A stretch of 64,000 nt of DNA, taken from an uncultured Coriobacteriaceae bacterium. GTDB lineage: Bacteria; Actinomycetota; Coriobacteriia; Coriobacteriales; Atopobiaceae. Position 1 is the first letter of the stretch. The number at the start of each line of letters is the position of its first letter. The stretch spans positions 1-64,000 of the forward strand of contig CADCHF010000007.1 of the NCBI GenBank assembly GCA_902801175.1, given 5' to 3'. This document shows, piece by piece, positions 8,694 through 17,079 of this stretch. Under the pieces are notes generated by a model. The model saw only the letters and a program-made list of their open reading frames with translations. It was not told the origin of the DNA and did not search any database. A program made the position numbers and the translations under genes.

Positions 8694-9624
8694 ATGGCGC
8701 TCTTCAAGAGGAGCGAGGAAACCGTCAACCTCGAGAATCCCGCCAACAACCCGCTGGTGCTGCGCCCGGCTCCGCAGATCTCGAGCGCGGTGACCACCCA
8801 CATCATCATGCGCGACATGCTCGTGGCGCTCGCGCCGGCCACGGTGATGGCGCTCGTCAACTTTGGGTGGCAAGCGGCGCTGGTCATTGCCACGTCGGTC
8901 GCATCCTGCGTGGGCTTTGAGTACCTGTGGTGCCGCTGGCGCAAGACGCCCCAGACCATCGGCGACCTGTCCGCCGCGGTAACGGGCCTGCTCCTGGCCT
9001 TCAACGTGCCCTCCACGCTGCCGCTCTACATGGTGGTCATCGGTGCCTTTGTGGCGATCATCATGACTTGTTCCGACCTCGATGCTTTTGCCCGAGCAGG
9101 TGCCCTTTGACATCATGAGCTCTGCCACGCCACTGGCCGCCTCGGCGCAGCCGCATTCGTACCTGCGGTTGCTGCTGGGCATTCATGCGGGCGTGCTGGG
9201 CGAGACGAGCGCAGCCGCACTGCTCCTGGGGATGATCTTCCTGCTCTATCGTCCTGTTATCACCTGGCATATCCCAGTTGCCTACATGGGCACGGTAGCC
9301 GTGCTCAGCCTGCTGGCGGGTAAGGACGTGGTCGCGCAGCTGCTCTCGGGCGGCCTGGTGCTAGGTGCCGTCTACATGGCAACCGACTACTCCACCTGTC
9401 CCGCCACCAAGCGCGGCAAGCTGGTGTTTGGCGTGGGGTGCGGCATCATCACCTGCCTCATCCGCTTCTTTGGTAACCTCAACGAGGGCGTTGCCTACTC
9501 CATCCTGTTCATGAACCTGCTCGTTCCCTACATCGACCAGCTCACGCCCAACATCCCCGTTGGTGGCGAGGCCATCATGGCCGAGCGTCGTCGTGCCAAG
9601 AGGGGAGGGAAGGTCCATGAGTAG
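8694..9624 (+). pseudogene. rnfD: RnfD, frame-disrupted with apparent internal deletion
   Basis: RnfD is a flavin-bearing membrane subunit of the Rnf complex. The first frame (8694-9110, 138 codons) gives a normal N-terminal half, with IIMRDMLVALAPATVMALV and AVTGLLLAFNVPSTLPLYMV, and reads VIGAFVAIIM before going off into unrelated residues and a TGA at 9108. The second half continues in the +1 frame (open from 9067 to 9624): LLPEQVPFDIMSSATPLA, which keeps the SxAT flavinylation motif, and the closing membrane helices (YMATDYSTCPATKRGKL). The stretch expected between them, with the family KQLFGG...N..NPA motif, is missing, so roughly 25-30 codons appear lost. The first frame ends at CTT TGA C. 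It could be a true lesion, a strain-specific deletion or an assembly error. Confidence 0.8.
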
Positions 9625-10180
9625 TCAAGCTGCGAGTAAGGGGAGCGGCACCTCAACGTTTGAGACCATTCGCCCGGTCGTGGTACTTGTGGTCATCTGC
9701 ATGGTTGCCGGTGCGCTCCTGGGCGTGGTGCACTCGGTGACCGACCCCATCGCTACCGCCAATGCCGAGAAGAAGGCGCAGGAGACCTACGCACAGCTCG
9801 TGCCCGAAGCAAAGGAGTTTGTGCCCGTGGACTGCACGGTCGAGGGGTGCACGGCTGCGCTCGAGGGCCGCGATGCTGCGGGTGACGTCGTCGCCTACGT
9901 GATCGTGGCCCAGTCCAAGGGTTACGGCGGGCAGGTGCCCATTGCTGTCGCCTTTGGTCCAAAGGGAACGGTCAAGAACATCACGGCCATGGCCAATGAC
10001 GAGACGCCGGGCCTGGGCACCAAGATCGCAGGCGAGTCCTACATCGGCCAGTATGTGGGACTCTCGGCCGAGCCCATCACCGCCGACGACATCGACCTTA
10101 TCAGCGGTGCGACCATCTCGTCCAAGGCGGCTCTCGCCGCGTTCAACATCGCCGTCGAGGCATTTGAGGAGGTGCGCTGA
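9617..10180 (+). CDS. rnfG: Rnf complex subunit RnfG
   Basis: A 187-residue FMN-binding subunit of Rnf. The start at 9617 (after GGGAGGGAAGGTCC) overlaps the end of the rnfD frame by 8 bases, a sign of translational coupling. There is one N-terminal membrane anchor (about VVVLVVICMVAGALLGVV) and a large extracytoplasmic domain. The covalent FMN attachment motif SGATISS is present near the C-terminus (about residues 165-171), and the family signature ANDETPGLGTKIA precedes it. Intact and of normal length. Confidence 0.95.
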   Translation: MSSQAASKGSGTSTFETIRPVVVLVVICMVAGALLGVVHSVTDPIATANAEKKAQETYAQLVPEAKEFVPVDCTVEGCTAALEGRDAAGDVVAYVIVAQSKGYGGQVPIAVAFGPKGTVKNITAMANDETPGLGTKIAGESYIGQYVGLSAEPITADDIDLISGATISSKAALAAFNIAVEAFEEVR

Positions 10181-10980
10181 TGGCCGAAAAGACCACTGTT
10201 GCGAGCGAGCCCACGCTCGCCCAGACCTTCTCCAAGGGCTTGCTCGAAGAGAACCCTTCGCTGCGCCAGATGCTGGGACTTTGCCCCACGCTGGCCGTCA
10301 CAACCGCCGTCACCAACGGCCTTGGCATGGGCATGGCCACCACCTTCGTCCTGGTGTGCTCGGGCATCGTGGTTTCGCTGCTGCGCAAGCTCATTCCGTC
10401 GTCGGTGCGCATTCCGGCCTTCATCACCATCATTGCCAGCTTTGTGACCTTGGTCATGATGCTCGTCAAGGCCTATCTCCCCGCGCTTGACGAGGCGCTG
10501 GGCATCTACCTGCCGCTCATCGTGGTCAACTGCATCGTGCTGGGTCGCGCCGAGATGTTTGCCTCAAAGCACGGCCCCATTGAGGCGGCCGCGGACGGTC
10601 TTGGCATGGGACTTGGCTTTACCATCTCGCTCACGCTGATGTCGGCCGTGCGCGAGATTCTAGGCGCTGGCACATTCCTGGGCGTGCGTGTGCTGCCGTC
10701 CTTCATTGAGCCCATGATCATCATGGTCATGCCCGCCGGCGGCTTTGCCGTGCTGGGCGTGCTCATTGCCGCGTCGGTCTGGATCGAGGAGCACCCGCGC
10801 CACAAGACGCGCTACGTGCGCAAGAAGGTGGCTCCCTCTGCGAGCCTTTGCGCTGCCTGCCCCATCAACTGCGGCATTGGTGACCCCACCGACGAGCAGT
10901 GTGCCAAGGACGAGTTTGTCGAGATGCTCGAGGCGGCCGTCGAGGCAGCCCGTCGCGATCATGAGGAGGCTGGTAAATAA
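10180..10980 (+). CDS. rnfE: Rnf complex subunit RnfE with Cys-rich tail
   Basis: A 266-residue integral membrane subunit of Rnf. Start and preceding stop overlap as TGATG. About six hydrophobic spans are visible, with family motifs NPSLRQMLGLCPTLAVTT near the start and LGLPL-type segments such as VNCIVLGRAEMFASKHGP in the middle. The chain is longer than typical RnfE (about 200-230 residues): after the last span (VLGVLIAASVWIEEHPR) there is a cytoplasmic tail with four cysteines in about 25 residues, CAACPINCGIGDPTDEQC, then an acidic helix. The tail could bind a metal or Fe-S cluster, but this is unproven. Confidence 0.92.
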   Translation: MAEKTTVASEPTLAQTFSKGLLEENPSLRQMLGLCPTLAVTTAVTNGLGMGMATTFVLVCSGIVVSLLRKLIPSSVRIPAFITIIASFVTLVMMLVKAYLPALDEALGIYLPLIVVNCIVLGRAEMFASKHGPIEAAADGLGMGLGFTISLTLMSAVREILGAGTFLGVRVLPSFIEPMIIMVMPAGGFAVLGVLIAASVWIEEHPRHKTRYVRKKVAPSASLCAACPINCGIGDPTDEQCAKDEFVEMLEAAVEAARRDHEEAGK

Positions 10981-11570
10981 TGGCGCAGTACGCATCCATC
11001 CTGTTTTCCATGATCCTGGTCAACAACTTTGTACTGGTTAAGTTCCTGGGTATCTGTCCGTTCTTGGGCGTGTCAAAGAAGTTTGACTCCGCCGTTGGCA
11101 TGGGCGCGGCCGTCACGTTGGTGATGGTCCTTGCCATTGCGGTGACCTGGCCCATACAGCAGCTGCTGGTTGCCTGGAACCTCGAGTACCTGCAGACGAT
11201 TGCCTTCATCTTGGTTATTGCCACGCTGGTGCAGCTGCTCGAGATGGCCATCAAGCGCTTCATGCCGCCGCTCTACACCTCGCTTGGCGTGTTTCTGCCG
11301 CTCATTACCACCAACTGCGCCGTGCTGGGCGTGACCATTCTCACCATCGACGAGGGCTATACCTACCCCGAGGCGCTGGTTGCGGGTCTTGGTGCCGGCC
11401 TTGGCTTCTTGCTGGCAATGGTCATCTTTAGTGGAGTCAGGCGCAGGGTCGAGGAGGCCGAGCCTCCCGAGGTCTTTCGCGGCATGCCCATCACGCTCAT
11501 CTCGGCCGCTATCACGGCCATGAGCTTCATGGGCTTCTCTGGCGTCATTGACCATCTGTTTGGCATGTAG
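10980..11570 (+). CDS. rnfA: Rnf complex subunit RnfA
   Basis: A 196-residue, six-span membrane subunit that together with RnfE forms the membrane core of the Rnf ion pump. The TAATG overlap with rnfE implies coupled translation. Family landmarks are the opening FSMILVNNFVLVKFLGICPF and the mid-membrane FLPLITTNCAVLGVTI, each holding a conserved cysteine (the ICPF and TTNCAVLG positions) thought to hold the membrane iron centre. Length is normal and the frame is intact. RnfB follows after 12 bases that include GGGGAGGGGCG. Confidence 0.95.
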   Translation: MAQYASILFSMILVNNFVLVKFLGICPFLGVSKKFDSAVGMGAAVTLVMVLAIAVTWPIQQLLVAWNLEYLQTIAFILVIATLVQLLEMAIKRFMPPLYTSLGVFLPLITTNCAVLGVTILTIDEGYTYPEALVAGLGAGLGFLLAMVIFSGVRRRVEEAEPPEVFRGMPITLISAAITAMSFMGFSGVIDHLFGM

Positions 11571-11582
11571 GGGAGGGGCGAG

Positions 11583-12407
11583 ATGAACTCAATTGCACTT
11601 ACCGTCGCGCTCGTTGCCTGCATAGGCCTTGTGGGCTCCATCATCTTGGTGGTTGCCTCCAAGAAGCTTGCTGTGGAGGAGGACGAGCGCCTGGGCGACA
11701 TCGTAGCCATGCTGCCTGGCGCCAACTGCGGCTCGTGTGGCTATCCTGGTTGCGAGGGCTACGCCAAGGCCATGCTCGACGGTGCGCCGGTCAACTCCTG
11801 CGGCCCTGGTGGCAAGGAGGCTGCCAAGCGCATCTCCGAGTACCTGGGAGTGGACGCGGGTGACGTTGTGGTCAAGCGCGCCATTGTGGCCTGCCGTGGC
11901 ACCGCCGACCGCGTGGTTCTGCAGGAGCGTGCCGTGTACCATGGCGCACACAGCTGCCGTATCTACGCCACGATGGGCCACCTCTCCGATGGCTGCACCG
12001 ACGGCTGCATTGGCTATGGCGACTGCATGGCCACGTGCCCCTACGGTGCCATCTCCATCAACAAGAACCAGGTGGCCGTGGTCGACCCGGCAGTGTGCAT
12101 TGGCTGCGGTCTTTGCACCACCATCTGCCCGCGCCGCCTCATCAGCCTTGTGGAGAAGAGCGACGTGGAGGAGGTCTCCTTCGTGCTCTGCCACAACACG
12201 CTCACGGGCAAGCGCGCCAAGGACGCCTGCGCCAACACCTGTCTGGGCTGCCGCAAGTGCGTTAAGGTGTGCCCGCAGCACTGCATCGAGGTCGTGGACA
12301 ACGTGGCGCACATTGACATCTCCAAGTGCGTTGGCTGCAAGGTGTGCATGGGCGTGTGCCCAGAAGGTGCCATCTACCCGCTCTCGTGGGTGAGCAAGTC
12401 GGCCTAG
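11583..12407 (+). CDS. rnfB: Rnf complex subunit RnfB
   Basis: A 274-residue polyferredoxin subunit that accepts electrons from ferredoxin. It has an N-terminal membrane anchor (about residues 3-24), then the Fe-S domain LPGANCGSCGYPGCEGYAKA, then a set of 4Fe-4S motifs: CTDGCIGYGDCMATCP, CIGCGLCTTICP, CLGCRKCVKVCP and CVGCKVCMGVCP. It is the last gene of rnfCDGEAB; a terminator follows 23 bases later. Gene order C-D-G-E-A-B is the one common in clostridia and other Gram-positive anaerobes. Confidence 0.95.
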   Translation: MNSIALTVALVACIGLVGSIILVVASKKLAVEEDERLGDIVAMLPGANCGSCGYPGCEGYAKAMLDGAPVNSCGPGGKEAAKRISEYLGVDAGDVVVKRAIVACRGTADRVVLQERAVYHGAHSCRIYATMGHLSDGCTDGCIGYGDCMATCPYGAISINKNQVAVVDPAVCIGCGLCTTICPRRLISLVEKSDVEEVSFVLCHNTLTGKRAKDACANTCLGCRKCVKVCPQHCIEVVDNVAHIDISKCVGCKVCMGVCPEGAIYPLSWVSKSA

Positions 12408-12430
12408 AGGCATCTTAGACGAACGCAAAA

Positions 12431-12466
12431 AAAGAGCCGCCCTCCTGCTTGGGAGAGCGGCTCTTT
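12431..12466. terminator. Terminator after rnf operon
   Basis: Stem AAAGAGCCGC/GCGGCTCTTT extended by a second short helix, loop about 6 bases, with a run of A before and T at the end. It can work in both directions for the convergent rnfB (+) and lipoprotein (-) genes. Confidence 0.85.
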
Positions 12467-12487
12467 GCACTATGCAAAGGCTTGGGC

Positions 12488-13285
12488 CTACGCGACCTCG
12501 ACCTTGGTGATGTGCGGGTTGGCACCCTCGTACCAGTACAGGAAGCCCTCCATGTTGACGGTGTCGCCAACCTTGAGGCCCTGGACTGCCTTGTAGACAT
12601 CGGTGTCCTCGCCGGTGAGGTAGGACTCAACGGTGAAGTTGTAGGTGTTGGTGTCGTCGGAAACGTTGAAGTAGAGGTCGTCGCCAGCCGCGCCAGAGCC
12701 GTCCCAGTTGTACAGGAAGGCAACCTCGTTGCCGTCGGGATCGGTGGAGGGCTCAACCTTGAGGCCCGTGAAGGAGACCTTCTGGTTCTGGTAGTTGATG
12801 AGGTCATCGGTGCCCAGATAGCTGGTCACGTCAACGGGCTCAGAGATGAAGGTGGAGCCGTCAATGAACTCGAGCTCGCCGTCAGCGACCTCGATCTCGC
12901 CCGAGAAGTCGGCCTTGAAGCCGGTGACCTTGATCTTTTGGCCGGGGACGAGCTTGGCGCTGTCCTCCTCGGTGCAGGCTGCGTTGTAGATGAAGTAGGC
13001 ACCGTCTGCGTCGGCGGCGTAGATGGTGATTGCGTCCTCCCACCAGGACTGGGTGGCCTGGACGAAGCACTCAATGGTCACGGGGTCATCCACGGCGGCA
13101 GCAATGTACTCGTCGTAGGTCATGACGCCCTCGCTCTTGGGGTCGGTGCCGTCGCCAGCGGCAGCAGCGGTGTCATCGGCTGCCGCGCCGTCATCTGCGG
13201 GCTTGTTGCCGCAGGCAGCGAGTGCAAAGGCCGAAATGCCAGCAGCGGTGATAAAGCTCCTTCTAGAAAGCATGTCCTTGGTCAT
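12488..13285 (-). CDS. Tat-type lipoprotein with OB-like repeats, function unknown
   Basis: A 265-residue exported protein. The N-terminus has a twin-arginine motif, SRRSFITAAGISAFALAAC, ending in a lipobox cysteine, so a folded, Tat-exported and lipid-anchored protein is likely. After an Ala/Asp-rich linker come two similar stretches, each with a strand pattern typical of small OB-fold modules (VTIECFVQATQSWWEDAITI ... GQKIKVTGFKADFSGEIEV, and KVSFTGLKVEPSTDPDGNEV ... GDTVNMEGFLYWYEGANPHI). Strongly acidic. No catalytic motif is recognised. It is monocistronic, with the 13448-13543 repeat cluster upstream. Confidence 0.7.
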   Translation of the reverse strand: MTKDMLSRRSFITAAGISAFALAACGNKPADDGAAADDTAAAAGDGTDPKSEGVMTYDEYIAAAVDDPVTIECFVQATQSWWEDAITIYAADADGAYFIYNAACTEEDSAKLVPGQKIKVTGFKADFSGEIEVADGELEFIDGSTFISEPVDVTSYLGTDDLINYQNQKVSFTGLKVEPSTDPDGNEVAFLYNWDGSGAAGDDLYFNVSDDTNTYNFTVESYLTGEDTDVYKAVQGLKVGDTVNMEGFLYWYEGANPHITKVEVA

Positions 13286-13447
13286 GAGTCTCTCCCCTTG
13301 GATAGGTTGCTAGGACAATACGCGCCACATTATAGAGCACTGTTTGCAACGTAATGGTGTCCATGCAGGTAAAGGGGCTGATTTGTTGTACAAGCAGGCG
13401 CTGTCATCGGGCGAGTGCCCCTGGCCGAGCCTGCCCCTCCCTGCAGG

Positions 13448-13543
13448 ATTCTTCGTTCTTGTACCGTGGTGTCATGGTTAGGTGGTACAAGAACGAAGAA
13501 TTACGCGGGGAGAGGGTTCGACAGAGGCACAAGAACGAAGAAT
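13448..13543. repeat. Triple ACAAGAACGAAGAAT repeat (one inverted, two direct)
   Basis: An 18-base inverted pair, ATTCTTCGTTCTTGTACC at 13448-13465 and its complement at 13484-13501, is followed by a third copy of the core ACAAGAACGAAGAAT at 13529-13543, in direct orientation to the second and 42 bases on. It lies between the ABC operon terminator and the promoter region of the Tat lipoprotein gene (-). It could be an operator cluster or a small repeat element. Confidence 0.7.
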
Positions 13544-13581
13544 TTCGCAAGCGCGAGTTGCGGTGGGGGCACGCAAGAGAA

Positions 13582-13611
13582 AGGCGCCCCGGTCGTGTGA
13601 CCGCGGCGCCT
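13582..13611 (-). terminator. Terminator of the ABC importer operon
   Basis: AGGCGCC/GGCGCCT stem continuing as CGGTC/GACCG around the GTGT loop. Read on the minus strand it is followed by TTTCTCTTGC. It lies 37 bases downstream of the substrate-binding protein stop. Confidence 0.75.
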
Positions 13612-13647
13612 GACAATGCAAGGGGCAACTATGGCTGGCTGGGTGCG

Positions 13648-15309
13648 CTATGCCTTGCGCTTCTCCATCTCGTCGTGCAGCGCCACGGCGGCAATGCCAA
13701 TCCAGGCCACAACAAGGGTGCCCAAAAGAATCTTTGAGGCACGCGGCAGCGGACCAAGCGCATCGCGGTCAACAACTCCAGCGGCACTTCCAAGCTGGTC
13801 GAGCTTGTAGAGCGACTTGGTGTCATCAAAGAGGGCATCAAGATAGGCGTCGTCAACGGTCTGCTTGCGGCGCGTTGACTTGGTAACATCCTCAATGAGC
13901 TGGCCCGATGCGTCACGCAGCGAGGTGGAGCCGTTAAAGACGGGTGTCACAAAGGTGTTCGAGGCGTTGTCCATGAGCACGCGGGTGGCCTCGATCTTCA
14001 CGTTGTAGTGATCGTTGTTGTCCTCGCCGGCGCGCGACAGATAGTCCTGATACTCGGCGGACTCCTGCGCCTTGGTCGTCACGGGGGCATAGCCCTCGGT
14101 CTGCGCGTAGGCAATCTGCACGTCGTTGGTCAGCAGGTACTGGGCAAAGAGCCAAGAGGCCAAGACCTCCTGCGAGTCCTGCTTGTTAAAGATGCAGATG
14201 GAGGGACCCTGGCTGATCATCTTGGGGTTGGCCGGGTCGTACTGGGGCACCATGCGCACGGCGGTCTCAAACTGCACGAGCTTGTCGGGCGAGATGTCAA
14301 CGAGCGGGGCGTTGGAGCCCATCCAGGTGGCGCCTGCCGAGGAGTCAATGGCAAAGATGCACTGGCCGGCATTGAGGAAGTTGGCCGGGTAGCTGCTGAT
14401 CTTAAAGGTCGAGAAGGCGCCCGTCTTGGCGTGCGAGGCAATGGTCTTAAGGATCTCGCGCGTGGTGTCGTTAAAGATCTGCACCTCGCCCTCGTCGGTG
14501 GAGTAAGGTGCGCCCTGCTGGTAGAGCATCTGGATCATCATGTTGTCGGTCGACTTGTCAATGAAGGGAATCATGACCTTTTGACCGTTGACCGCATAGG
14601 TGCCGTCGGCGTTCTTGGCCGTGGCCGCCTCGGCGACCTCCCAGATGAAGTCCCAGGTGAGCACGTCGGGCAGCTCGTAGCCGAGCTTCTCGACAAAGGT
14701 CTTGTTCACATAGCAGATCTCGGTCGAGCGCATGTAGGGGATGGCGTAGTGGGACTCGCCCAGCACGCACTCCGACAGGAACTCGGGGACGATCTCGTCT
14801 TGCGTGGGACCGTCAAAGGCCAGCTCGGAGCCACCAAGGCCATAGCGCTCGTCGGCAAACAGGTCGTCGAGCGGCACCACCACATTGGAGCCCGTGAGGT
14901 AGGTGGCAATGTGGTCGGGGTAGGTGATGCACACGTTGGGCGTCGTGTTGGTCGAAATGTTGGTAATGACGTCGTTGTAGATCTTGCCGTAGTCGGTATA
15001 GAGCTTCATATCCACGTTGATGTTGGGATAGAGCTTCTCAAAGCTTGTGATGGCGTTCTCGTAGATCTTGGTCTGCGTCTTGTTCGTGTCGTTCTTGGCC
15101 CAGAAGGTGATCGTGTACTGCTTGGAGCTGTCCCACTCCTCGGGCACCGCAAAGGCCTCGCTGCCCTGTGAGCCGTGGCAGGCGGTGAGCACGAGCGAGC
15201 AGGCTACGGCAACGCCGCAAACCAGCAGGGCTACGGGCAAAGGCAGGCGCGTCTGGGCCGCAGACCACTCCTTGCCCTTCCAAAGGCGGAAAGATAAGAG
15301 CTTAAGCAT
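13648..15309 (-). CDS. ABC importer substrate-binding lipoprotein (family 1-type)
   Basis: A 553-residue extracellular solute-binding protein of the sugar/glycerol-phosphate (UgpB/MalE-like) kind. The start at 15309 follows GAAGGGATAAAAAC. The signal peptide ends in the lipobox LVLTAC. The mature part opens with YTITFWAKNDTNKTQT and has typical segments such as CITYPDHIATYLTGSNVVVPLDDL and SSAGATWMGSNAPL. It is longer than usual (about 420-450) because of an additional C-terminal region ending in a clear membrane span (ILLGTLVVAWIGIAAVALHD, about 523-542) and a basic tail, so it would be anchored at both ends. It is the last gene of the ABC operon, 4 bases after the permease. Confidence 0.85.
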   Translation of the reverse strand: MLKLLSFRLWKGKEWSAAQTRLPLPVALLVCGVAVACSLVLTACHGSQGSEAFAVPEEWDSSKQYTITFWAKNDTNKTQTKIYENAITSFEKLYPNINVDMKLYTDYGKIYNDVITNISTNTTPNVCITYPDHIATYLTGSNVVVPLDDLFADERYGLGGSELAFDGPTQDEIVPEFLSECVLGESHYAIPYMRSTEICYVNKTFVEKLGYELPDVLTWDFIWEVAEAATAKNADGTYAVNGQKVMIPFIDKSTDNMMIQMLYQQGAPYSTDEGEVQIFNDTTREILKTIASHAKTGAFSTFKISSYPANFLNAGQCIFAIDSSAGATWMGSNAPLVDISPDKLVQFETAVRMVPQYDPANPKMISQGPSICIFNKQDSQEVLASWLFAQYLLTNDVQIAYAQTEGYAPVTTKAQESAEYQDYLSRAGEDNNDHYNVKIEATRVLMDNASNTFVTPVFNGSTSLRDASGQLIEDVTKSTRRKQTVDDAYLDALFDDTKSLYKLDQLGSAAGVVDRDALGPLPRASKILLGTLVVAWIGIAAVALHDEMEKRKA

Positions 15310-15313
15310 GTTT

Positions 15314-16189
15314 TTATCCCTTCGTTCCGCCGCGCGATACACCCTCCATGATCTTCTTTCTAAAGATCAGGAAGAGGATGATCAGCGGGACCGAGATCAC
15401 CACGACGGCCGCCATCATTGCGGGAATGTTCTCGCGACCAAAGCCGTTCTCGCGGATCTCTTGGATGCCGTTCGAGACGAGGAAGTACATCTGGTCGTCG
15501 GTGATGAGGCGCGGCCACACGTAGCTGTTCCAGCACTCGATGACCTTGAGCAGCAGCACCGTGATGATGGTGGGCTTGCAGATGGGGATCATCACGCGCG
15601 TGAGGTACTTAAAGTCGCTCGTACCATCGACCTTGGCGGCCTTGTAGAGGTCGTCGGGAACCTGGTCAAAGTTCTCCTTGAGCAGGTAGATGTAAAAGAC
15701 CGAGGTTACGCTGGGCAGGATCAGACCGGTAAAGGTGTTGCGCAGCCCAAGGTTGGTGATGGTCACAAAGTTGGTGATGATGACCAGCTCATTGGGGATC
15801 ATCATCAGCGAGAGGAACGCGGTGAACAGCAGGTCGCGTCCGGCAAAGTCGAGCCTAGAGAACGCAAAGGCCGACAGGACGATGACCACGAGCATGAGCG
15901 CGGTCGTGACGGCGGTAAAGATGACCGTGTTCATGAAGTAGCGCGCGAGCGGAACGGCCGTAAAGGCATCGGTGTAGTTCTGCATCGTGGGCGCAGTGGT
16001 GTAGAGCAGTGGGACGTACTCTGCGTTGTAGGCGCCGTAGCTCTTGATGGAGGTCAGCACCATCCAATAGAAGGGGAAGAGCACGATGAGGGCCCAAATG
16101 GTCAGCAGGGTGTAGGTGAGCACCTTGCGGACCTTTTGCACACGCTCAAAGTTGCGACCCTTCTCGAGGTCTTTTGTCGTGTCACTCAT
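15314..16189 (-). CDS. ABC importer permease, MalG/UgpE type
   Basis: A 291-residue inner-membrane permease with six spans. The first span is TLLTIWALIVLFPFYWMVL, typical of the MalG/UgpE branch. The EAA loop that contacts the ATPase is seen as YKAAKVDGTSDFKYLTRVMI (about 195-214). The C-terminus is basic. The start overlaps the end of the other permease by four bases (ATGA), so the two are translationally coupled. It forms a heterodimeric channel with the preceding gene product. Substrate is probably a sugar, polyol or glycerol-phosphate-like compound, not determinable from sequence. Confidence 0.9.
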   Translation of the reverse strand: MSDTTKDLEKGRNFERVQKVRKVLTYTLLTIWALIVLFPFYWMVLTSIKSYGAYNAEYVPLLYTTAPTMQNYTDAFTAVPLARYFMNTVIFTAVTTALMLVVIVLSAFAFSRLDFAGRDLLFTAFLSLMMIPNELVIITNFVTITNLGLRNTFTGLILPSVTSVFYIYLLKENFDQVPDDLYKAAKVDGTSDFKYLTRVMIPICKPTIITVLLLKVIECWNSYVWPRLITDDQMYFLVSNGIQEIRENGFGRENIPAMMAAVVVISVPLIILFLIFRKKIMEGVSRGGTKG

Positions 16190-17079
16190 GAGGTCTGCAC
16201 GCTCCTTCTCTGAATCAGCAGGTTGATGCAGGTGATGGTCAGCACGATTGCAAAGAGCACCAGTGCGGCTGCCGAGGCGTAGGACGGATATCCGCCGGCG
16301 TTGCCGTAGAGCATGTCGTAGACATAGCCCACGATGGTGTTCATGCCCGCCGTGTTGAGGTCGGTGCCAAAGATTGCGACCACGTCACCGTAGGCCTTGA
16401 AGGCGCCAATGAAGCCGGTAATGACCAGATAAAAGATCATGGGGCTAATCATGGGCAGCGTGATGCGGTAGAAGATGCGCCAGCTGCTGGTGCCGTCCAC
16501 CTTGGCTGCCTTGTAGTAGTCGGGGTTGACCGAGGCCAGGGCGCTGGTGAGGATCAAGATCTTGAACGGCATGACCACCCAGATGGTGTAGATGCACATG
16601 ACGGTCATCTTTGCCCAGTACGGGCCGTCGATGAAGTCGACCGAGTTGCCACCAAAGAATAGGATGATCTGGTTGACGAAGCCGTCGGTGTAGGGGGTCT
16701 TCTTGAAGAGGATCATGAAGACCAGGCCCACGGCCAGCGTGTTGGTCACGTAGGGGAGGAAGTAGATCGTCTGGTACAGCTCCTGGAGCTTCTTGATGGA
16801 GCTCAGCAGCACCGAGATGAGCAGCGCGATGCCCGTGGAGAGCGGCACGGTGACAATCACCAGGATGAAGGTGTTCTTGAGCGCCTGGATGAAGTACGGG
16901 TCGTGCAGCACCTTGAGGTAGTTGTAGATGCCTATGCCGTAGAAGGTCTGCGACGCGGAGTTGTACCCCTCCTCAAAGGAGTAGATGACGACGTCAAAGA
17001 GTGGGTAGACCACAAAGACGCCGAGGAATGCTATGGCTGGTATCAGGTAGAGCCAGCCTTTCATGCTTCGGGTGTTCAT
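16186..17079 (-). CDS. ABC importer permease, MalF/UgpA type
   Basis: A 297-residue inner-membrane permease. The opening GWLYLIPAIAFLGVFVVYPL is characteristic of the UgpA/MalF branch. Six spans and an EAA loop, YKAAKVDGTSSWRIFYRITL (about 205-224), are visible. It overlaps the ATPase gene upstream and the second permease downstream by four bases each, giving a tight operon of ATPase, permease, permease and binding protein. Confidence 0.9.
   Translation of the reverse strand: MNTRSMKGWLYLIPAIAFLGVFVVYPLFDVVIYSFEEGYNSASQTFYGIGIYNYLKVLHDPYFIQALKNTFILVIVTVPLSTGIALLISVLLSSIKKLQELYQTIYFLPYVTNTLAVGLVFMILFKKTPYTDGFVNQIILFFGGNSVDFIDGPYWAKMTVMCIYTIWVVMPFKILILTSALASVNPDYYKAAKVDGTSSWRIFYRITLPMISPMIFYLVITGFIGAFKAYGDVVAIFGTDLNTAGMNTIVGYVYDMLYGNAGGYPSYASAAALVLFAIVLTITCINLLIQRRSVQTS

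Noticed and set aside
13448..13543. CRISPR-like reading of the repeat cluster
   Set aside because: Only three copies, one inverted, with unequal spacing; no cas genes anywhere in the window.
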